Part shown: positions 1 through 5,415 of the stretch, piece after piece | How positions within the stretch are numbered: position 1 is the first letter of the stretch | Layout of the letters: each line of letters begins with the position of its first letter | Source of the DNA: an uncultured Collinsella sp. | GTDB taxonomy: Bacteria; Actinomycetota; Coriobacteriia; Coriobacteriales; Coriobacteriaceae | Assembly: GCA_900549275.1 (NCBI GenBank) | Contig: URNU01000108.1 | Span: 1 to 5,585 of the forward strand | Direction: 5' to 3' | DNA: 5,585 nt | The notes under the pieces: model-generated | Databases searched by the model: none | What the model was told of the DNA's origin: nothing | The model's input: only the letters and a program-made list of their open reading frames with translations | Program-made: the position numbers and the translations under genes

Positions 1-1086
1 ATGGCCCGCGTCGCCTTCATCATGGACCGCGTGTTCCGCCGCTTTGGCCTGTCCGGTAAGTCCTTTATCCCCATGCTCGTGACCTCGGGCTGCGGCGTTC
101 CCGGAGTCATGGCTACCAAGACCATCGAGAACGAGAAGGACCGCCGCATGACGGTCATGACCACCACGTTCATCCCCTGTGGCGCCAAACTGCCGATCAT
201 CGCCCTGCTCATGGGTTCCATCATCGGCGATTCTTCCACCACCGCCGCGTGGATCAGTCCGCTGTTCTACTTCCTGGGCGTCTTTGCCGTCATCGCTTCG
301 GGCCTCATGCTCAAGAAGACCAAGCTCTTCGCCGGCCGCCCGACGCCGTTTGTTATGGAGCTTCCTACCTACCACTTCCCGGCGATCCGCTCTTGGGCGC
401 TGCACGTGTGGGAGCGCTGCTGGGCCTTTATCAAGAAGGCCGGTACGGTCATCTTCGCGTCCACTGTCGTGGTTTGGTTCCTGTCCAACTTTGGTAGCTA
501 CAACGGTTCCTTTGGCTACCTGCCCGCGATGGACGGCATCTCCGAGGAGTTCATGGACTACTCCGTGCTGGCCATGCTCGGTAACCTGATCTCCTGGATC
601 TTCGCCCCGCTTGGCTTTAGCACCTGGCAGGCAACAGCGCTGTCCGTCTCGGGCCTTGTCGCCAAGGAGAACGTCGTCGCCACCGCCGGCTCGCTGCTGT
701 CCGTTGCCGACGCGGGCGAGACCGACCCGAGCCTGTGGACCGCGTTTGCCGGCATGTTCCCCACCATGGGCGCTTGCGTCGCCTTTGGCGCGTTCAACCT
801 GCTGTGCGCTCCGTGCTTTGCTGCCATGGGTGCCATCCGCAACCAGATGGATTCCGGCAAGTGGTTCGCGATTGCCATCGGTTACGAGTGCATCTTCGCT
901 TGGGTGATCGGCCTGTTCATCAACCAGTTCTACAACCTGCTTGTTCTTGGACAGTTTGGTATCTGGACGGTTGTGGCCATCGTGCTGCTGGTTGCGATGC
1001 TCTTCCAGATCTTCCGTCCCATGCCCAAGCATGCATGGACCGACGAGGACGAGACCAACGCTGCTTCCGCCGCAGTTTCCGCTTAA
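1..1086 (+). CDS. feoB: Ferrous iron transport protein B, C-terminal part (5' truncated by window edge)
   Basis: FeoB is the inner-membrane Fe(II) permease with an N-terminal G-protein domain and a C-terminal membrane channel. Only the last 361 residues are here. The first codon is the internal Met of the family's GYMAR segment, not a true start; the GTPase domain lies off the left edge. Visible family signatures are the Gate motif GCGVPGVMATK (30-40), the second conserved Cys in FIPCGAKLP (57-65), GLVAKENVV (218-226) and CAPCFAAMGAI (269-279). Hydrophobic segments fall near 58-76, 81-103, 143-163, 188-207, 247-279, 288-311 and 319-340, as expected for the Gate/FeoB_C/Gate arrangement. The tail (341-361) is acidic then Ala-rich and probably cytoplasmic. 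The frame is intact to TAA at 1084-1086, and a hairpin terminator follows 30 nt later. A FeoB-associated small protein lies downstream, which supports the call. Identity is near certain; the full length cannot be judged. Confidence 0.96.
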   Translation: MARVAFIMDRVFRRFGLSGKSFIPMLVTSGCGVPGVMATKTIENEKDRRMTVMTTTFIPCGAKLPIIALLMGSIIGDSSTTAAWISPLFYFLGVFAVIASGLMLKKTKLFAGRPTPFVMELPTYHFPAIRSWALHVWERCWAFIKKAGTVIFASTVVVWFLSNFGSYNGSFGYLPAMDGISEEFMDYSVLAMLGNLISWIFAPLGFSTWQATALSVSGLVAKENVVATAGSLLSVADAGETDPSLWTAFAGMFPTMGACVAFGAFNLLCAPCFAAMGAIRNQMDSGKWFAIAIGYECIFAWVIGLFINQFYNLLVLGQFGIWTVVAIVLLVAMLFQIFRPMPKHAWTDEDETNAASAAVSA

Positions 1087-1116
1087 GTCCGAATAAGGAT
1101 TAGCCCCTTTCCACGA

Positions 1117-1148
1117 GCCCGGGTGTCCCAGCGACACTCGGGCTTTTT
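1117..1148 (+). terminator. Intrinsic terminator after feoB
   Basis: The arms GCCCGGGTGTC (1117-1127) and GACACTCGGGC (1133-1143) form an 11-bp stem with one G-T wobble. The loop is 5 nt (CCAGC), and five T residues follow at 1144-1148. An extra A-T pair (1116/1144) can extend the stem. It begins 30 nt after the feoB stop, so it should end most feo transcripts before the small downstream gene. Confidence 0.88.
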
Positions 1149-1261
1149 GGTGGGAGAGATATGGCATTTCCGCAGATAAAACTGACCAAATTCAACTTGT
1201 CCCTTTTTGGTAGGTGAAGAATGGGGTAAAGTAAGTGATGGTTAACTAGAGGAGGCTTGCT

Positions 1262-1462
1262 ATGGCACCTATCGATATTGTTGTACTGGCTGTTATCGGT
1301 ATTGCGTTTGTCGCGGTATGCGTGCGCATCTACCGCAAGGGCACCTGCGCCGACTGCGCTCAGGGTGGCGTTTGCACGGGGCATTGCTCCAACCAAAAGA
1401 CGTGCGCCGCGCTTAAGGGCGTAGACGAAATCGCCGAAGACTTGGGCCGCGGTATCAAATAA
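1262..1462 (+). CDS. FeoB-associated Cys-rich membrane protein
   Basis: A 66-residue single-pass membrane protein of the FeoB-associated Cys-rich family (Pfam FeoB_associated type), whose members usually sit directly after feoB. Residues 5-24 form one hydrophobic helix ending in the positive RIYRK, so the C-terminal part is probably cytoplasmic. That part carries C29-x2-C32-x5-C38-x3-C42-x5-C48 plus His41, with another Cys (C20) in the membrane helix. Such a cluster suggests metal or Fe-S binding, or a redox role next to FeoB, but the family's biochemical function is not established and this is inference. The ATG is fixed by the strong site GAGGAGG (1249-1255), 6 nt upstream. A terminator separates the gene from feoB, so it may have its own promoter or rely on readthrough. 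No clear -35/-10 pair was found in 1149-1247. A hairpin terminator follows. The small size and Cys pattern make the call solid; the role is open. Confidence 0.9.
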   Translation: MAPIDIVVLAVIGIAFVAVCVRIYRKGTCADCAQGGVCTGHCSNQKTCAALKGVDEIAEDLGRGIK

Positions 1463-1475
1463 GGTCCGGACATCC

Positions 1476-1510
1476 AAGCGCCCCGCGGGCATCCGTTCGC
1501 GGGGCGCTTT
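1476..1510 (+). terminator. Hairpin terminator after the FeoB-associated gene
   Basis: A perfect 12-bp stem pairs AAGCGCCCCGCG (1476-1487) with CGCGGGGCGCTT (1498-1509). The loop is 10 nt, and only a short T run (1508-1510) follows before GCGCATTT. It starts 14 nt after the stop codon. The very GC-rich stem supports termination although the T tract is poor. On the - strand no T run follows, so it serves the feo side rather than kdpE. Confidence 0.75.
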
Positions 1511-1567
1511 GCGCATTTGAGGGAGAGCACGGCGAGTCGAAGAGTATTTTTTGGGTATCGTTAAATC

Positions 1568-1638
1568 AGTTGCGGTGAAATACGGACTGTTTTGGCTGTC
1601 AAAGGCCTCATCTACTCCGTATTCCACCGCAACTTTTT
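1568..1638. repeat. 19-bp inverted repeat with 29-nt loop between convergent genes
   Basis: The left arm AGTTGCGGTGAAATACGGA (1568-1586) pairs with TCCGTATTCCACCGCAACT (1616-1634) at 18 of 19 positions. The odd pair is A-C on the + strand and a G-T wobble on the - strand. The loop (1587-1615) contains a small nested TTTG-GCTGT-CAAA stem (1591-1603). On the + strand a T run follows the right arm (1634-1638), giving a terminator-like shape. Reading from kdpE, the arm is preceded by A residues and followed by GATTT. The element lies between the feo and kdpE ends, so it could act as a bidirectional terminator or transcript-end stabiliser. The unusually long, near-perfect arms would also suit a dispersed palindromic repeat; copy number cannot be seen from one window. 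Confidence 0.7.
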
Positions 1639-1648
1639 GTTGGGTGGG

Positions 1649-2353
1649 CTAGAGACGCTGCATGCGGTACCCGACACCCATGTGCGTCTGAATCATCTTG
1701 GGGCGAGAGGGGTCTGCCTCGATCTTCTTGCGCAGGGTGCGCATGAACACGCGCAGGCTCGCCAGATCGCTGTCCCAGCTCGTGCCCCATATCTCGCGGG
1801 TGATGAAGGTGTGGGTGAGCACCTTGTCGACGTTTTTCGCCAGAAGGACGAGCAATTTGTACTCGGTTGGGGTGAGCGAGAGCTCGCGTCCGTCTTTCGT
1901 CGCGTATCCCGCGGCGTAGTCGATATGCAGCGGACCGTTGTCAAACGTGCTCGCTTCTGTCGACTCGCTCGACGCCATCGAGGAGCGCCTCAAATTCGCA
2001 CGGACGCGCGCGAGCAACTCATCCACAGAAAAGGGCTTGGTGAGGTAGTCGTCTGCCCCTGCGTCAAGTGCTGCAATCTTGTCGGAATCTTCGGTGCGCG
2101 CCGAAATGACGATAATGGGGACTGCCGACCAGCTTCGGATCTTCGTGATGACCTCGATACCGTCAATGTCGGGAAGGCCGAGGTCGAGCATGATGAGGCT
2201 GGGGCCGTGCGACACCGCATCCATGATGGCGGCCTGGCCGTTGCATACCTTGCTCACGACGTAGCCGTGGAGGTCAAGCGCGGTCGAAACGAGGTTTTGA
2301 ACGGTTAGGTCATCTTCGACCAGGAGGATGCGTGGCTTAGCGGCATTATTCAT
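1649..2353 (-). CDS. kdpE: KdpE, response regulator of the potassium-responsive kdp operon
   Basis: A cytoplasmic OmpR/PhoB-family regulator of 234 residues (about 225 in E. coli), predicted to be phosphorylated by KdpD and to activate the kdp transport genes. The receiver domain spans roughly 7-120: acidic pocket E13-D14-D15, phosphoacceptor Asp57 in MLDLGLPD, switch residue Ser84 in VISAR, Tyr103 and Lys106 in DDYLTKPF. A Ser-rich linker (about 124-137) leads to a winged-helix domain (about 140-234) with LTPTEYKLLVLL, the recognition region SLRVFMRTLRKKIE and the terminal GVGYRM wing. The start at 2353 is chosen because the homology begins there and GAGGAG lies 10 nt upstream. The same frame stays open upstream inside kdpD, but that stretch has no receiver-like sequence. 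The start overlaps the kdpD stop by 8 nt (2346-2353), which points to translational coupling. Its likely target is the tandem repeat at 5193-5214. Confidence 0.95.
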   Translation of the reverse strand: MNNAAKPRILLVEDDLTVQNLVSTALDLHGYVVSKVCNGQAAIMDAVSHGPSLIMLDLGLPDIDGIEVITKIRSWSAVPIIVISARTEDSDKIAALDAGADDYLTKPFSVDELLARVRANLRRSSMASSESTEASTFDNGPLHIDYAAGYATKDGRELSLTPTEYKLLVLLAKNVDKVLTHTFITREIWGTSWDSDLASLRVFMRTLRKKIEADPSRPKMIQTHMGVGYRMQRL

Positions 2354-5081
2354 GAATCTCGATCTCCTCGGTGGGCAGGGTAAAACGGAAGACGGCCCCA
2401 TGGGGGTGGTTGTCGCGAACTTCGATGACGCCGCCATGCGCCTCCACGATGGAGCGGCAGAGCGACAGCCCAAGGCCGATGCTTCGACGCGAATCCACGG
2501 GCCGCGTATTGCTTGAGGTGAAGAAGCGCTCAAAGATATGAGGCTTGTCGCAGTCTGCCACACCCGGCCCATCGTCTGCGACGTCCACCACGACGAACGC
2601 ACCCTCGCGACGTGCGCTGATGGTGACAGTCGAGTCCTCGGGTGTGTATTTGAAGGCGTTCATGATGAGATTCGTAAGCACTTGCATGATGAGATGGACG
2701 TCGATGCGCACCAGCAGGATGTCGTCAGTGTGCTCGATGGTGACGGTACGTCCATGCGATGCTTGGGCGACATGGCTGAGGGCGGCCTCGATGACCTCGT
2801 CGATGAGCTCGGATGTGAAGTTGAGGCGAATGGTGCCGTCCTCGACGCGTGTGATGGCGAGGAGGTTCTCCACGGTATCGATAAGCCAGAGGGAATCATC
2901 GTAGATGGCATCGGCAAGATCGCAGCGTTGTTCGAGGCTGAGCTTCTCGTCGCTCTTCCGAAGGATTGCCGCAGATCCGGATATAGCCGTGAGGGGCGTC
3001 CTCAAATCGTGGCCGATGGAGCGCAAAAGGTTGGCGCGCAGCTGCTCGTTTTTCGCCAAGACCGCAGCCTCTTCGCGCTCTTGCGCCGCCCGGTCGCTTT
3101 CGAGCGCCAAGGCGCATTCACCTACGATAGATAGGACGATCGAATGCTCGAAGGCTTCGATCTCGCGCCCCTCCAGGGCGATGCCGATGACGCCGAATAC
3201 CTTGTCGCCGGTGCGAACCGCGAGGTAGAGACAGCGCGCCTCAGGCAGGGTCCGCGTGCTTGCGCCCGCGCGCTTGTTGTTGGTGTAGGTCCAGGTTGCA
3301 ACGGCGCGCTCGTAGTCGGTGAGCAGCGACGCGGATCGGTTTTCGGTGCCAGCGGACTCATAGAGCGCCTTGCCGAGCGTGCCGTGTTCGGCGGTGTAGA
3401 AGACCACGTCGAGTTTTAGCAGTTTGATGAGCTGGTTCATGGTGACGCGGGCGCACTCCTCCGCGCTATGGGCTTGCTGCAAGAGCTGGTTCGTTTCGAG
3501 GAGTACACGCGTTTTGAATGCGTTCTCGGCGGAGGTGCGGGCGTTGTCGGCGATGCGCGCAGTTAACCCGCCGGCGACCATAGCGGTAGCGAACATGATG
3601 CCGAACGTGACCAGATAGCTTCGGTCGTAGCTGGCGAGCGAAAACAGAGGCGTGACGAAGCAGAAGTTGTAAAGCACTACAGAAAGCACGCTCGATACGA
3701 TCGTGCAGATACGCCCCGTCGTGGTGACGGCGGTCAGCAGGGCCGTGAGGATATAGAGGGATATGATGCTGGAATCGGCAAATCCCAGATGGCGGAAAGC
3801 CGTGCCGATCGCCGTGGCGGCAAGAGAGAGGGCCAGCGTGCGAAGCACGTTTCGGCTGCTGGGCGGCTGCAGGGCGAGCGCATGGCGGCGTCCTTTGGGT
3901 CGGGAGGGCGGAGTCGACTGTTCTGGAATGATGTAAATGTCGAGGTTCGGGGCGAATGTTATGAGCTGTTCTACGAGAGATTTGCGGCCAAAGAGGGCCT
4001 GACGGACGCCGCTGCGCTCGCCCGTGCGCCCCATGACAATCTTCGAAATACCCGACAGGCGCGCGAACTCGGAGATCTGAAACGCGACGTCGTCGCCATA
4101 GACGGTTTCCATATGTGCTCCGAGCTGCTCGGCTAGGGCGATATTGGCTGCAAGCTTGGCGCGCTCATCATCGCTCATGGCTTGCGTGCGCGGGCTCTCT
4201 ACGAACAGGGCGACGAGCTCGCTGCGAAACGCTTTCGCCATGCGTGCGGCGGCACGGACGATGCGGGGATTGGTCGGCGCCGGGGAGACACAGACTAAGA
4301 TACGCTCCCTGGTGTAATAGTCACGGTTTCCCAGCACGCGTGCGGCGTCTGTGAGGTGGCCGGTGCGATCGGCGCAGCGGCGCAGCGCGATTTCTCGGAG
4401 TGCGGTGAGGTTCTCGACGGTAAAAAAATGCTGTTGTGCTCGGTCGGCTTGTGCGGGACGGTAGACGAGGCCGGCGCGAAGGCGCTCAAGTAGGTCTTCG
4501 GGCTCTATGTCGACGAGCTCGACCTGGTCAGCATCATCGAAGATACGGTCGGGGATTCGCTCGCTCACGACAACGCCGGCGATGGACGCAACCATGTCGT
4601 TTAGGCTCTCGATATGCTGAACGTTCACGGTCGTATAGACGTCGATGCCCGCATGTAGAAGTTCCTCGACGTCTCGATAGCGTTTGTCGTGGCGAGACCC
4701 CGGCGCATTCGTATGGGCGAGCTCGTCGACAAGGATGAGCTGAGGGGCGCGTTCGATAGCCGCATCTAGGTCGAACTCGCTGAGCGCAATGCCATTGTGC
4801 TCGATGAGTTTACAGGGAACGTTCTCAAGCCCTTGTGCAAGATGGGCGGTTGCCGGACGTTCGTGCGGCTCGATGTATCCCGCGACGACGTCGACACCTC
4901 GCCGCTTGGCGGCGTGGGCGGCTTGAAGCATCGCATAGGTTTTGCCTACGCCGGCAGCGTAGCCAAAGAAAATCTTGAGGTGTCCCCGGCTGGTTCGAGC
5001 GTCATCGGCGACCTCGTCTTTCTCAATTGCCTTGAGGATGAGGTCTGGATTGACGCGAGTGTCCGATGCGTCGCGCTGCAT
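2346..5081 (-). CDS. kdpD: KdpD, membrane-bound sensor histidine kinase for potassium limitation
   Basis: A 911-residue sensor kinase (894 in E. coli), partner of KdpE. Domains in order: the KdpD N-terminal domain (about 32-240) with Walker A GYAAGVGKT (40-48) and Walker B-like LILVDELAHTN (115-125); a USP-like domain (about 258-386); four membrane helices (about 411-429, 439-456, 458-478, 489-506; DUF4118); a GAF-like region (about 525-660); HisKA with phosphoacceptor His691 in GHDLRTPLTAI; and HATPase with N box NLIMNAFKYTP (804-814), DDGPG (836-840), F box FERFF (850-854) and GLGLSLC (869-875). All catalytic motifs are intact. The start at 5081 is preferred because AGAAAGG lies 7 nt upstream; Met codons at 5117 and 5177 are in frame but lack a good ribosome site. 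The positions of the c-di-AMP motif reported for S. aureus KdpD (SxS-x20-FTAxY) are kept here in spacing but not residues (S266-P-A268, then LVALF at 289-293), so nucleotide sensing is uncertain. kdpE overlaps its end. Confidence 0.96.
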   Translation of the reverse strand: MQRDASDTRVNPDLILKAIEKDEVADDARTSRGHLKIFFGYAAGVGKTYAMLQAAHAAKRRGVDVVAGYIEPHERPATAHLAQGLENVPCKLIEHNGIALSEFDLDAAIERAPQLILVDELAHTNAPGSRHDKRYRDVEELLHAGIDVYTTVNVQHIESLNDMVASIAGVVVSERIPDRIFDDADQVELVDIEPEDLLERLRAGLVYRPAQADRAQQHFFTVENLTALREIALRRCADRTGHLTDAARVLGNRDYYTRERILVCVSPAPTNPRIVRAAARMAKAFRSELVALFVESPRTQAMSDDERAKLAANIALAEQLGAHMETVYGDDVAFQISEFARLSGISKIVMGRTGERSGVRQALFGRKSLVEQLITFAPNLDIYIIPEQSTPPSRPKGRRHALALQPPSSRNVLRTLALSLAATAIGTAFRHLGFADSSIISLYILTALLTAVTTTGRICTIVSSVLSVVLYNFCFVTPLFSLASYDRSYLVTFGIMFATAMVAGGLTARIADNARTSAENAFKTRVLLETNQLLQQAHSAEECARVTMNQLIKLLKLDVVFYTAEHGTLGKALYESAGTENRSASLLTDYERAVATWTYTNNKRAGASTRTLPEARCLYLAVRTGDKVFGVIGIALEGREIEAFEHSIVLSIVGECALALESDRAAQEREEAAVLAKNEQLRANLLRSIGHDLRTPLTAISGSAAILRKSDEKLSLEQRCDLADAIYDDSLWLIDTVENLLAITRVEDGTIRLNFTSELIDEVIEAALSHVAQASHGRTVTIEHTDDILLVRIDVHLIMQVLTNLIMNAFKYTPEDSTVTISARREGAFVVVDVADDGPGVADCDKPHIFERFFTSSNTRPVDSRRSIGLGLSLCRSIVEAHGGVIEVRDNHPHGAVFRFTLPTEEIEIHE
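2364..2369 (-). promoter_or_regulatory. Ribosome binding site of kdpE
   Basis: On the - strand GAGGAG lies inside the last kdpD codons, 10 nt before the kdpE ATG at 2353. It decides the kdpE start against longer in-frame possibilities and fits coupling with the overlapping kdpD stop. Confidence 0.75.
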
Positions 5082-5088
5082 AGCGTAG

Positions 5089-5095
5089 CCTTTCT
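5089..5095 (-). promoter_or_regulatory. Ribosome binding site of kdpD
   Basis: On the - strand AGAAAGG stands 7 nt before the ATG at 5081. The two upstream in-frame ATGs (5117, 5177) have no comparable site, so this motif sets the 911-residue start. Confidence 0.65.
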
Positions 5096-5113
5096 GAAGC
5101 GTTGTCCATGCGT

Positions 5114-5142
5114 GCATACGCGGTGAGGACGCCACTGTATGC
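5114..5142. repeat. Inverted repeat in the kdpD leader
   Basis: GCATAC (5114-5119) and GTATGC (5137-5142) are perfect inverted copies around 17 nt. A small inner GTG/CAC pairing is possible. In the - strand transcript this hairpin would lie 32 nt before the kdpD start codon. It could be an operator or a leader hairpin; only the symmetry is seen directly. Confidence 0.35.
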
Positions 5143-5153
5143 TCACGTGGTCG

Positions 5154-5159
5154 AGTATA
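5154..5159 (-). promoter_or_regulatory. Candidate -10 box for kdpDE
   Basis: On the - strand TATACT matches the sigma-70 -10 consensus at 5 of 6 positions and would start a leader of about 65 nt ahead of kdpD. No convincing -35 sits 16-18 bp upstream, so the promoter would be weak or activator-dependent. The tandem repeat at 5193-5214 lies upstream in a suitable position. Confidence 0.25.
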
Positions 5160-5192
5160 GGCGCACTGCAGCCGCAATAGTGCTTTCTACCT

Positions 5193-5214
5193 GCATCTTT
5201 ACGGCATCTTAAGG
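5193..5214 (+). promoter_or_regulatory. Candidate KdpE operator: 11-bp-period direct repeat
   Basis: GCATCTT occurs at 5193-5199 and again at 5204-5210, exactly 11 bp apart, giving units GCATCTTTACG and GCATCTTAAGG. A degenerate third unit (GCTTTCTACCT, 5182-5192) precedes them in phase. OmpR/PhoB-family regulators, including KdpE, bind as head-to-tail dimers to direct repeats of about this period. The second unit ends 2 bp before a weak -35 (5217-5222) facing kdpF, the usual place for an activator that contacts RNA polymerase. Assigning it to KdpE is inference from position and period. Confidence 0.5.
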
Positions 5215-5215
5215 A

Positions 5216-5235
5216 CGTGAGCCCCGGCCCTCACG
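5216..5235. repeat. Inverted repeat over the -35/spacer region of the kdpF promoter
   Basis: CGTGAG (5216-5221) and CTCACG (5230-5235) form a perfect 6-bp inverted repeat around 8 nt of C/G-rich sequence. It covers the predicted -35 and part of the spacer, where a bound protein would interfere with RNA polymerase. The same hexamer occurs once more at 5142-5147. Confidence 0.35.
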
Positions 5236-5245
5236 CCTCTTTAAT
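5217..5245 (+). promoter_or_regulatory. Candidate kdpFA promoter
   Basis: The -10 TTTAAT (5240-5245) matches 5 of 6 consensus positions. The -35 at 17-bp spacing is GTGAGC (5217-5222), only 3 of 6. Transcription would start near 5252, leaving a leader of about 74 nt before kdpF. A weak -35 next to a tandem activator-type repeat is the pattern expected for a KdpE-dependent promoter. Confidence 0.45.
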
Positions 5246-5251
5246 CCCTAG

Positions 5252-5304
5252 AAGCGTTTACTGTCCCCAGACGCTTGCGAGAGCAGGCGTCCGAGACATC
5301 GGAC
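5252..5304 (+). other. kdpF leader with overlapping alternative hairpins
   Basis: Three hairpins can be drawn. A: AAGCGT (5252-5257) with ACGCTT (5271-5276), extended by CTG/CAG (5261-5263/5268-5270) around TCCC. B: ACGCTTGC (5271-5278) with GCAGGCGT (5283-5290), 8 bp with one G-U, closed by the GNRA-type loop GAGA. C: GTCCGA (5289-5294) with TCGGAC (5299-5304) around GACA. B excludes A and shares two bases with C. No T run follows, so classical attenuation is not evident. The structures may only stabilise the mRNA 5' end. Confidence 0.35.
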
Positions 5305-5325
5305 CGCGCGTGAAAGGGGCGGTAA

Positions 5326-5412
5326 ATGGACATCCTCAGTCCCATCATCGGAGTCGTTTGCGTTGGACTCTTTATCTATTACATCTACATTCTGATGAGG
5401 AGTGATTCGTAA
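5326..5412 (+). CDS. kdpF: KdpF, small membrane subunit of the K+-transporting ATPase
   Basis: A 28-residue hydrophobic peptide, about the length of E. coli KdpF (29 aa). KdpF is a single-pass inner-membrane peptide that stabilises the KdpFABC complex. Here one helix covers roughly residues 6-24 (PIIGVVCVGLFIYYIYILM), followed by the short polar tail RSDS. The aromatic FIYYIYILMR stretch resembles the LxYLVYxLLR-like end of family members. AAAGGGG (5313-5319) lies 6 nt before the ATG. kdpA starts only 3 nt after the stop, and the kdpA ribosome site lies inside the end of this gene, so the two are surely one transcript. The frame is too short for most gene callers. The call rests on size, hydrophobicity and position, since sequence similarity in so short a peptide is weak evidence. 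Confidence 0.85.
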   Translation: MDILSPIIGVVCVGLFIYYIYILMRSDS

Positions 5413-5415
5413 ACT

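Noticed and set aside
1141..1224. CTTTTTGGT(G/A)GG twice, 60 nt apart (1143 and 1203)
   Set aside because: One copy is the T tract of the feoB terminator and similarity fades quickly on either side, so chance is the simplest explanation.
1236..1250. GGTTAACTA as an IdeR/DtxR iron box
   Set aside because: Only the short GTTAAC palindrome is present. The full two-fold symmetric iron box is missing, and it lies directly against the ribosome site.
1100..1627. 175-codon - strand frame across the FeoB-associated gene and both terminators
   Set aside because: It overlaps a well-supported small gene and two hairpins, and its translation is low complexity with no known domain.
1592..2308. 238-codon open frame on the + strand across kdpE
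   Set aside because: It is antisense to a clear kdpE, starts inside the palindrome, and its translation shows no recognisable domain. Long shadow frames are common in GC-rich genes.
2354..2602. Longer kdpE start giving 317 residues
   Set aside because: The extra 83 residues lie in another frame of kdpD and are not receiver-like. The ATG at 2353 has GAGGAG and begins where the homology begins.
2538..3134. 198-codon open frame on the + strand across the kinase part of kdpD
   Set aside because: It is antisense to intact HisKA/HATPase motifs and has no family resemblance or convincing ribosome site.
5082..5177. Longer kdpD starts at 5117 or 5177
   Set aside because: No good ribosome site precedes them, the added residues are not typical of KdpD, and they would cover the predicted leader hairpin.
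5216..5325. ydaO-type c-di-AMP riboswitch before kdpF
   Set aside because: The leader is short, and the conserved G-rich and GAAUC-type segments of that class are not visible.
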